DNA of 64,000 bases from Melastoma dodecandrum (lineage: Eukaryota; Streptophyta; Magnoliopsida; Myrtales; Melastomataceae): contig JARUPY010000205.1 of assembly GCA_029817715.1 (NCBI GenBank), forward strand, positions 1 to 64,000, written 5' to 3'. Position 1 is the first letter of the stretch. Every line of letters starts with the position of its first letter. A model generated the notes under the pieces. The model was not told where the DNA came from. It searched no databases and saw nothing but the letters and a program-made list of their open reading frames with translations. This document shows, one piece after another, positions 10,292-22,200 of the stretch. A program made the position numbers and the translations under genes.

Positions 10292-13200
10292 TCATTTGCA
10301 GCTGCTTACAACTTCATCCTGCCATTCACTCTCTTCAGTGAACCATACAGAGGCCGAGACCTCTGGAAAGCAAATATATCGCCTATCTGGACCAAGGACG
10401 GGTCTGGCCCCTGATTTTTTCTCTGCTTCGTAGTCCGACAAGTGTTGGTTCCCATAAACACGTACAGACAGCGTCTTCTTCTTAGGTCCCCCGACCTTAA
10501 CATATTTTTCAAAGAAATCCAACAAGTCTTCCTTCTTCAGCTGCCTCAACATCGCAACCTGTTTCACCGAATCATGGTCTCAGAACTTACAATCCCCATT
10601 AGCTAGAACAGAGAACTTCCTTGTAAAGTCAAGGACGATTTCCAAAATGGAGATAGTTATACCTCTGACTCCCTCCTATCAAACTTCAGAGTCCCATTAG
10701 AAATTTCACTCCAATAAAATCGAGTTTCCTCCCAAATATTTTTGTCCTTCTCGAGCTTCAGGTCGATTAGTGCTTTCGCATTACTCTGCGTAAGGCGAGA
10801 TCAATGTTAAAGGGAAGAGCCTCCTCCCTTTACTTCTGACAGAAAAAAAACAATAACATCTCTCTCTATTGAGACAGTCGGAAGGGCACCCGAGAATACA
10901 ACTCCATTGGAGTTCAGGCCAATGTGCGGTCACAAGGGGGCAAATTATCACCCATCTTCACACAGAGAGTAGTTCTCTAAATCCTCTGTTTTTTACTACG
11001 AGAATGATTGTCCAAGATGCACAGAACAAATTAGTAAAACGGCCAAGGGTGCAGTAAACACAATGATCTCTTACGTTCAGAAAAGCCATCATTTCTTGAA
11101 TTGAAGAACATTTTAATTCACTGAACCTTGTATTTTTAATATCATCGCATTAAAGAATGGAAAATGGTTAGCTAAATATTCATAATGTGTAACATTCTGA
11201 ATATCTAATACGTAATCTTAACCAATATCGATGTGACTTTAGTCTTACTCGATGATACCATGATCAACAAACCTTGTCATGTCCTACAACCCAAAGAACC
11301 ATTTATGGCAAATGATATATTGATGTGGTACCATCGTCCACATTATTGATCTGTCCAAACTGATAAATCACACCCAGCTGGACACTATCACAACAATAAA
11401 ACAGCCTTTTGGGTGACATTCTAAAATCAATTTCTTTTTTCCTTTTTAGTGAAACCTCTCTGCACTAGGTTAACAGGATGAGTCAGACATGGAGAAGAAA
11501 AGGCACTTAATTCGTATAATTTTGTGACCATGAGAAAGGGTATTTTATTTCTGGACCAAACTCACAGAAACAGGAACGAAATAATTTACTGCCTCACGAC
11601 AACCTTAAGTTACTCACCTTAAATTCTTCATTTGTCATCTCATACAGTTTGCTCTCAAACATTTTCAGAAACTCCTCGACCCTCGAATCAATGTGCCCAG
11701 GACTCTGAATTAACGAAGTACCACATGAAGGCTGCTCAGAGCGCAGACATATAAGGAATGGATGTCCTGACAAAAATATTATCTCACCTTCACAGTAGAT
11801 TGGATAATAAACTGAAGTCCAAGCACTCCAAAATCATTCCTGGAAAGATAGAAGAATGAATAAACTGGAAGAAAAAGCGGCACCGAGTGTCTGAATACTT
11901 CATTCTGGGTACCTTAGCCGGAGGGCAGTGACGTAGCCAAGTTGCTCAACGGATCTAAGCTGGTGGAAAACGGGTTCCTTTGCAATCAAAGCAAGAAGTT
12001 GAAGTTTCACATTCATCAAGCAGTCATCTTGGTGAACCTGCAACCCATTTACTTAGACTGACATAGACATTAATGAACTTCCGCTTCACTAGCACCCAGC
12101 ACTCAGCACATCATGATATGCCCAAAAGGATTTAGAAAGCTCCCATTATCCATTAATCAAGTTCATGCTACTGAAAGCACAGATGTAACGTTGAAAAAAA
12201 AAGCAAAAACATTTATCAAACAGAAAACAAATGCAGAAACATTCCCCAAACTTCAAATCTGTTCACTTGCAATGAGATAAATTCTTACACTACTCAGGTG
12301 AGATATTGTTTAAAGCCAACAGTAGCTATTTAGCAAAAATTAAGCAGACAAAAGAACCTTCCCTATCAATACGATAAAAAGTTAGTTAAATTACCAAAGC
12401 AGAGGCATAAAATTGGTGATCTAAAAGAAAACAGTAGGAAGATTTTTAGAAAATACGAGCAACTCAATTCAGACAAAGGAACAAATCTTTTCGATCGGCA
12501 GACCACACAATTACCTGGATATAATGCACTAGGGCAGAGTTCTCATCACTGGGATTAAGGCCTTCAGTAGAAAATAAGTAATTTGCACCAGTTTTAAGTT
12601 TCACAGCTCTTCTTGATAAATGTTGGGATGGGTATAATGGTCGGCAAACGGGGGATTGGCCTTCGAAAAGCATACTTTCGAGCTGCATGACCATTAATTC
12701 TGCTTCCCCACATTCAATATTTCCTGTAAGCACAGCAGATGCGAGGATTTGACTCGGCTTCAGATAGAAGGGACCATAACCAAGAACAAGCTTCAACTAA
12801 TGCACAATGACCACAAGACCTGCCACATAACACTCCAAGAAGGCCCTTGAAAGCATTTTAGGAATAAATCGACTGAGATCTTCAGATAGTATACGAGTTA
12901 GGACTTCCAATTGTTCCACCCAAGGGCGTGAGTTCTCTTGAAGCATTACTGAACAATAATACAGAGCCTGCTCGCATGGCTGTTGGAATTTCATGTTTTG
13001 ATGACCTTTCATCACCACTTCCTGCAATGAAATGACAGATCATCAGTTATGCATCCTCCCACTATTAGAGATTTCAAAGAAATCATTTGGCTGTATCTGG
13101 TTTACAGAACTCTATGGTATTCCATTTGCCTTGGAAAAAGGCACAATATAACATTTCTATAATATTGTTTTGCACCAAAATGGCTGTTCGGTCATACCAT

Positions 13201-16200
13201 GAAAAAACAACTGTATTATCCATTATAATTATTTCTTAGTAAAAGATTATCGAGAAACAAGAGAGTCCTGTAAATCAAACATGCCACTTTCCTAAAGAGT
13301 TGTTGCCCGTACAGCTCTTTTCAAAGAGAATGTAACCAAATTAAAACTAACAACACAAGGAGAATGCTCCCCCAATAAAGAAGGAAGACTGAAAATGCAC
13401 ACCCTTAATATGTACTACATTTCAATAGAGGTCAGAGTATTAAGGCTTTTCCAAAGAGGAAAACAATAATCAAATGTAGCATTTTATTCCCGGAGAAACT
13501 AATCTTTACGGTCCAATAAGACAAAACTAGTTTACTGATGGTAATGATGATGTGCACGAGCAAATGTGTCTATAAAGGGTATTTTAGGGTGATTTAGCTT
13601 GAGTTCAAGGGATTTTGATTAGGATGAGAAATTTGAGCAGACATTTTTTTACTTATAAGAGTAAAATTCTCGCATGTTGAAGTCTAAAAAGATTACCTCC
13701 TCTTGGAAGTGTTTTCAGTTAGAGCATATAGGATAGGAAGATTGTTCACACGTAAAAGCAACTAACCTTGATAACATCAAACCTATCAGGCATTACTTCA
13801 AATTTTGCGATCTTTTCAATGACAGCTTCCAACAAGATCTTCAGCTTGTGGTTGTAACCCTCAATAGTTAGCTATAAGCCAAAACATTATATGAAAACTC
13901 TTTAACTTTTCCAAAATACATGGAATGAAGTATAGACAACGATAATGACTGTATCAAAATGCATAGCAAGCAGCATTCTTGATAACAGCTCAAGCATAAA
14001 CAAAATTACTATTTCTAAGAAGGCTGAGCGTAGCACGCCATCACTTAGGCACAGCCATGTCAGGGAGCCACAATGTGACACAAAATTCCATTGCAGTATC
14101 ACTGTTTGAAGATCTGTTTCACTTTCTGAGAGAAATTTTGTTTACTTTTGATTTTTTTTAACAAAACGCACCTGGAAACCTGTATCGGTGTGGCTCACCC
14201 AATACTGAAGTCCGGCAACTTGTGCATAGTAAGCTGGAAAGAAGAAGATGAGATGATTTTTTTCCCACACATCAAGAATTCATCAACGGTTTGGTAATTT
14301 CTTGTTTAACAAAATAAACGAGGTAAGACACATGAACAGAGGTTATGATTATATTTATCTCACCATATTCATTCAAGTAGTCCATCAATAGTCGTGTGAA
14401 AATATAAGTCATTTCTTCAGCTTCAGAAGATTCATTAGCATGGGGGCAACTGAAATCGATCTTCAAACATGCTTTAGGAGTGGAGAAGGTTGTATCGGGC
14501 TTAAACCACAAAGTTGAGCAGGAGGACTTTCTCAGCAGTACAGGATGCACGATCTATTTGAAGCACTTTTCAAGAAACGATCTCAACATAGAAATGGTGC
14601 ACAAATAACTACAAATTAAATTCAATATACCTTTTTTTCCTCATTTTTTAGTGAAAAGTCGGTGGGAATGAATATATTGGGTTCTGGCATATGCAAATCT
14701 TTATTAGGAGATGATTCCATCCATTCCTGAAGTTTCATTCAGACAATGGAACGACCATTAACTCCATGTTATAATAAATATTAGCAATCATTTTGAGGTT
14801 CTATGCTAAAAGCATGTTCTCCTTCAAGATAATTGAAATTTCATGTGCATTATACAAGAGAAATTAGGACCTCTTTGAAGGTTAAAGTACAAAAGTAAAA
14901 TAATTTTTATAGCTTTTATATTTTACCTTATCAAGGTACCTTTAAGTACAAATTTTCCGTAGGTAATAACCCCATTAACCCTACTCATATGGCCTATTTC
15001 CCACTCCTGACCACACAAACTCAAAATATGTCATCTTTAAGAGTAACTACCAGTTAAACTAAACATCGACCCTCACAATAAATGGACAAGGAGAAAACAC
15101 TCAAGTCAAGAAAGCCAAACATAAAAATTCAGGCAGTAAACATAGGAGCCGACAATAATGTTGATGGACACTATTTCACAATTAAGTATAAGCCCAATCT
15201 GCTAGTTGGCGTCCCTCAATTAAATGGGGAAAATAAATTACTATGCTAATCATTTATTGGAGAGCATCTTCATGTTTCAAGGAATGGCTTCAGAAATTAG
15301 AGGACCATGAGTCTATTCAATAGATTCATTGAGTTAACCACTGAAGGCCTCTTTTAACAGCAACACACGCACCTTAATTTGAGAGCTGGAAATGTTCTCC
15401 ACTGAGAATGCAGTTCCATACCATGGTTCAATCATATCTGTAGATCCTTGAAAATTCTTGGATTCCCAAAAGATCCTGTGGGATGAATAAGTTCAATGAA
15501 ACTCAAAAGGCATAGTGCAAATGAGAAAATAATTTTTGTCATTTGAATATGACACCCTCATTGTCACTTCTACTCAAATATCATTCTCCCTCATTTTATA
15601 GTCAATAGGCACTGGAAAAGATCTCCCTAATATTGTTAATCATAGTCTAAATATTGGGGTGATCTTCATAGTAATCCAGGACCAATCCATAGCTTAAAAC
15701 TTTACTGGTAACATCGAGTAAGCAAACACATGATATTTAGCACTCTATATGCATTGATTACTGCATCTAAGAGGCACAAATTCAACTGCATTAGAGCACG
15801 TCAGAAAGGAAGTAAGTATGCATAAGTGACATCCTTATTGAGTAAATGGTTCTCCAATTAGCAAGGGCAGAGGAAGATCAACATGCTTGCATGCAATCTC
15901 CTTTGAATTAATTATGAAGGAATATTTTGATGCCTCAAACCCTTAATCAGGTTTGACTTCGTCATAACTAATGACATGTAACTCCATAAATATGGAGGTA
16001 TGCTTGGATTAACTATTTGCAACCCCATCCATAATTCTTGCCAAAATCAGAGAATTAGAGATCATTCATGCTCGTTGTACTTTGCCTTCCGGTAAGAGGA
16101 TGGGTCATGGACTCAAGTCGTAGTAAAATTAATCAGTTCAAACAGTGAAGCATGAAGAGTAACCTCTACTTCTCGAAGCCTCATGCAAACCAAGGAAAAC

Positions 16201-19200
16201 AAAAAAACATCTGAATATGCAGCCCAAAGACGGCAATTTCTTTGATGTATTAACGAAAGCTCAAGTTCACTAGCATTCTCATTGCTCAGAGCGTTCCCGA
16301 CTAACAAGACTAACAAGGTTAGGGGATCAACATATGTATATGCAACTTTACCCATGCCATAAAGTTGCAAAGAGGTTTCCAATCATTGAACTAATAATAA
16401 AATTCCTAATAGTGACAGTAAACTTGAATTGTTTTTGGATATGAGTTACCATAAACATTATTTAAGTTGCTTATGCTGTGTTAGTAATATCAGAACAACT
16501 CAAATGCCAAGCCCAATATAGAAGCCCATACGGATTTCCACTCTAAAACTAATTGGCGATAGAGGGAGTGACTGCTAGGTTATATATTAGGTTGGACTCA
16601 TTTTCCTTACCGATGTGAGAATATTTGGGTTTGCGCCGTTTCGGTTGCAACCCTTTCAACATGATGAAAGATACATTCATTTTGAAGCCACAAATATAAA
16701 ATTCTACCATCATAAAGAAGATTTAAATCATCTCGGAATAGTAATCTTACTGGACATTATCAGGGGTGAGCTGGTCCAACACCATCCGAATGATATGGGC
16801 ATGAAACTGGCATGGTAAGGATGACCCAACAATCCAATCTTTGATTGGGTATATCTAGATAACCATTGGTTATCATTATCAAACACAATATATAGCAAAT
16901 ATTAACTATTATATATCCAACACTCAAGCTCATAGTAGTCAATTCATCTAATTTGAATAACAAAGGAAGGGAAAACAAAGAGTTGTTATCTGAATTTATT
17001 ATCACCAAATAAACATAAAAAAGAATCAGCTCTCAGGAAATAATTATGCACTACTTTAGCTTTAAAACCCAATCAAATCAAGATATTAGGATTTTTGTAT
17101 CTGAGGAAGCATGTGCATCATTTCAATATCATCTTTCTTATTGATCAACCTTTAAAATTAGAGTTGAGTAGATAATTGAAAAAGCCCATTCTTGTTAGCC
17201 TCATTTGTGTCGTTGAAGTACAAAAGTTTAAGTACCAAATAGATAAACAAAATTACACCTAGGATACATGCATTCAATCATATATTTCAATTGTTGTGGG
17301 AAGAAATAAAAATCAGATCAAAGTCCTTCCTCTTGTCATGAATGATTACAAAGCGAAAAATTCGATCATGGCACTTAGTAAAAAAATAAAGTAATAACTC
17401 GATCATGGTATTTCACTCGACAATTACAACCTCTCTAGTCAAAACTTTGTGGAGTTGAAAATGCAGTGAATCAATTTTTGGGTTAAACCAGAAGTTGTAA
17501 CCTGTTCACTTTCGGTTTTTGTTATTTCCTAAAGTTTGGGGCAACATATTGTAGGACAATGCCGTAGTGGCTCATCTTATATTTTCTTTCTTTCTATGCA
17601 AATCTGTTCTTAGATTGCTATCGTAGAAAAAATATTAATCCCTAGTACTCACTTATTCTTATCAAACTTGAGCTTTGTACGGAATTAAGGTTGTTAGAAA
17701 GAAGATCGCAAAATAGAGTCATAGTTTCTAATTTATCCAAAATATCGTTCCTAAGGCGGGGTTCCCAACTACGCCTTTCACAAACTTAGAAAAAATTACT
17801 CCTGGTAGTTGGGGATAAAAGATGCAATTTCCAACCTCGTTTTTTCCTAGTTGCACGGTTGGGAACCGTGTCTTCTTTATAAATTGAGTGGCATGGTTTT
17901 CGATCGCGCCTTAGGAATTGTATTTTGAGATTTTTGCAAACTCGAACTGCATTTCGTAAAGTTTTTCAAAACTAACCGTATTTTGGTACATAGCTCTTAC
18001 CTCCATATTTGAAGAGATATTAACCACGTCGGCAAGTGGGGCGATTTTGTCCTGGTAATGAAACTCCGTCTCACAAATACTTGAAAGCTTCAACAAAATT
18101 TCAAAAGGTCATAATCATACAACATTGTCAAAAAATATAGGTTAATATAAAATTAATGAAACAGATACTACAACAGCACACCAAATAAGGTAACTTCGTC
18201 TGGGTAAAACAATCGTCCTCTGCATCGATGTTGAAGGGGGTATACTCCTCGACCATAGGTAATAAGCAGATAACAACCATAGCATATTTTACAATCCTTC
18301 AAATACAAGTGTGTTTAGCTATATATTAGAAGCAAGAGTAACAACCCCATAACATGACAAGCCAAATTATTATATGAATCTTCCGGGACATACTTGAACA
18401 AAACAGTACTACCAAGTGGTGTGTTCAAGGGTGACATGTCATAAAACTTGAAGAATGACATTAATGCAACGGATACCACAGCAAGTTTCGCTTCTACGTA
18501 CATACCTCATGAAATATCCATTGGCATACACCGGATATTTGTAAAAGTGATATATATTTGAATAACAAACCTACTATATCTTGCATATGTTCTGCAAAGA
18601 CGAGAATTAGCAAAACCATCAGTCCATTCTACTAATGAATATACACATGGAGAAAGGCTTTGATTAGAGCAGACAAAAAGGATTGAACATATATAGTTAA
18701 GCGCATTTCCAAGTAATTAGGAATCCACAACCAAAGATGGAGGGCATCAAATGGTGGCCATGGACATCTGCACCTCTTTGTATTCGTAAATAAGTCTTTA
18801 CATGTCAGGAACATTTCAAGGCGAGTCTACATGTACCAAAATCACTACATCATACAAGTTTGGTATAGAAGACACTAAAAGTTAGAGGAATCGACAATAG
18901 CATTAGGCTTTTCTTTCATTCTGTGGACTCTAGTGCACACAGGCAACAGAATATGAATCTTCTAATAATATGCGATCCATTTCCGGCATATAAATGTCAA
19001 ATATTGGGAGTATGAAAGGAAAAAAACATTTGGATATGTGCTAAGGGGAGAAGAAGGAATACAAAAAACTTACCATGACCAGCATCAGTAAGATTCATTC
19101 CCACTCCAAAAAAACCATAGTCCATGCTCCAATCACTTTGACCAGCACACAATGTCAAAGCCCATCCTGCAATGAAGCATCAAGTTGAAGGACAATAAAA

Positions 19201-22200
19201 GACTGCAGATATCGACATCCTTCGTCAAAAGAGAGAAATAGAGAATTTTTATTTCAACTAGACACATTCGTGTAATGCGGTAATGATATTATTACATAAA
19301 TAGAAGCATTTTGCAATTAAACTCCACAAAATACTATGACAACGGGTTTTCGAAGGCTAATTTTACATTCTGGTCCATGATAATTTCATGTAGACCCAGC
19401 ATCGGCCATTGGATTTCCATCAGTAAGCTTTTGAAAGACATTATTCGGTCTCCACTAAAAGAAAACACAAAACATAAAGAGATTTAACAAGGTGAACATG
19501 CTCGCTCCTACACTGGAAAGAAAACACAACATATTTTATACTCCAGAAATCAATTTTTGTTGTTCGAACTTTAGCATAAGTTTTCTGCTGAAAACACCAA
19601 TGTGTACTGTGTAAAGGACTTGATTCATCCCCAGCGGCGGCAACCAGATGAGGATAGTTCCAATATACTCTCCGCAACCATTAGTATGGTTTTCCAATTT
19701 TTTTAAAATATATTCAAATAGGTAATTCTGCCAACAAAGATAATAGACGAACTTGAAATCACATGAAGTAAAGAAAAGTTACTTTTTGCGAAGGGGAAGA
19801 GTCACCTACCCAAACTTTTCAAGATATGGAACAAAGAACCTTTTCCTTCATGACCAATAAGATGGCCAAGATATCTGCAGGGACCTTCCTTGTAATGGCG
19901 AATCTCAGGCACGACTGGCCAAGTTACTGTCAATATATGACCCTCTTTTATAGGGACAGATTTCACAAGAATCTGAAAAGATAAAAGATATTGGTTCATT
20001 CTCTGGTTAATATATATCACAATTTAAAACGCTCATAATTCTGAGTCCAAGATGAACAAGCCATATTTGTTCAACTTTTCAGAAGACCTGGAGATGCTCT
20101 GACAGGCAAGGTTGCCCTGGAAAATGTATGCGATTCCGATCTGTATTTTGAATGGCCTGGAACTTATCATCTACGACGGCATGAAGCTTGTCAATATCAT
20201 CTGCATAGGCAACGTCCCTGAATTAAGTACATCATAATAATATCAATCGATTCAATCCATTCTGCTCTATATTAAATTATCGACATGCAACACGACGTGG
20301 AGAAATTATCGACTTGCTATCTCTGGAGGTTTGTATGGTTATACGGTTAGTTTAAAAAAAATTTACAAAATACGGTCGAAGTCTCCAAAATACAGAATTT
20401 ACCATCGCTAAGCCGAATTTTGAAAACCCCTCTTCCAATTTACAAAGAAGACAGGTTTTCAAAATCCGCCACCTAAATGATCGGGGCAAATGTGACTTTT
20501 GAAAACCCGCTTTCCCCCTCTTTAATTTTTTTTACTTTTTTTTACTCTTCCTTTCCGGCACGCCCCTCCCAATTCTCCCTTCCCTCCCGCTCCCCCTCCC
20601 CTATCCCTTCCTCTCCCTCTCCCTCTCCACGCCTCTTCTCCCTCTTCCCCTTCCCTCCCGCTCCCCCTCCCCTATCCCTTCCTCTCCCTCTCCCTCTCCC
20701 TCTCCCCTCCTCTCTTTTCTTTAAGGAAGGGGAAGGCGGGTTTTTGAAAACTTGTCTTCTTTGTAAATTGGAAGGTGGGTTTTCAAAACCCGCCCTAGCG
20801 ACTGTAAATTCGGTATTTTGGAAATTTCGACCCTATTTTACAATTTTTATTTTAAAAATAACCGTATATCCATACAAATTTGGCTCTCTCTGGGAAAATC
20901 AGAGTAACCCCTATGAGGCATTGGGAAAGCTTGTAATCTCAAGGTTAATCATGTTGTCTTAATTCACAACGTATCCCAATGAGGGTAAACGTGAAAAGCA
21001 CATATGCATTTTTAACCTTATAGCTAGTACTTTGATTTCCATAAGGAAAAAGAACGTCAACATACCCTTTGCATATATAACCAAATTCATGAGATTAGCC
21101 GAGTAATGGTCTTGGTAGAATTTAATAAGCTCATCTCGAGTGTCCAATCCTTTGGCTTTGGGCAAAACCTCCAAGGTATCCCAATTTCCTGCCCATTAAG
21201 AACATACATCGAACAATTCATACTTTACACTTCCTCCCTAAACTTAACTGCTATATTCTCCAAAAATGGAAGAAGACATCAACAGCTAATTGAGAGGCGG
21301 GGAGGATGGACATATATGAACAGAAACCTTAACCTTGGACAATTGAAATTATGTTGTTGACAAATCCAAACCATTGCCAACAAGTCACCAGAGAAGCTTT
21401 TTTTTAAGCACAAAGGATCTTCTGGATAGAGTGAAGATGATCTAATAAAATATTACTTAAACTAAACAAGCACATAGATTATAAGGTAATACCATATCCA
21501 AAATTATCCTTTAGCTTAGATTAATCAAAGAGTTTCATGTACATTGTTGTTCGTGGCTTCAATAAAAAATACAACAAATGGAAAGAAAAACTTACCAGTA
21601 CCAAATTTATGGAATGGATGTCCTTCACTGCTCAAGTGTTTTTGGAGCTGCATCAATGCAAGTGTCACAAAGGGCACTAATCTAATTTCATCACAGAAAG
21701 AAGGCATTTAAAACAAAACAAGAAAATATCTTTCTTCAGTTGATTTCAAATGGATAAATCGCTTCTCGTGCTCTGTTCTAGTCCATTACAACAAAAATAA
21801 GCTCCAAATCTTCACCCATTTCTTGTATCTCAAATCTCTTCCCAGAATTATCGTTTTTTCCTTCAACATTTGGATACTTTAAAATATTAATTTACAAAAA
21901 GAAGGCAGGACACAGTCCTCAAATAATTCAATTTCCTGTTAAGTCATTTGGTTTAATGTCACAAAGCAATTATATGTGTCCAGATCATCAAATAACAACA
22001 CCAAAATCGAGCTCATTACCCTAGAAAGCACACTACTTCAATGATCTAAAAAACCAAGATCTAATAGAGGCAAGGGAGCCAGCCATCTTTACAAAATTAC
22101 AACATCCACATGCTCTCACTCTTTAAATTTGGGGATTTCAGGTGCACTCAGAATCAGAAGAAATTAAATACTGCCTAGAATTAGCCAGCAAACAGCTTAT

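Noticed and set aside
16113..16382. 89-codon minus-strand frame in an IDE intron
   Set aside because: No similarity to the protease and not needed for phase; the real neighbouring exons are 16751-16854 and 15373-15475.
16505..16630. Segment with AATTGGCGATAGAGGGAGTGAC and CCGATGTGAGAA, like short plant LTRs
   Set aside because: Only partial motif similarity and no clear ends, primer site or partner.
19441..19677. Open frame on the minus strand between IDE exons 10 and 11
   Set aside because: Exons 10 and 11 join directly in phase (SLG|WALTLCAGQSDWSMDYG), leaving this frame inside an intron with no family match.
20217..21060. Apparent frameshift at the junction of IDE exons 8 and 9
   Set aside because: Using the first AG (before GGACGTTGCC) breaks the frame, but the next acceptor (TATGCAG|ATGATATTG, exon start 20200) restores it and gives YAKDDIDKLHAVV, which fits the family.
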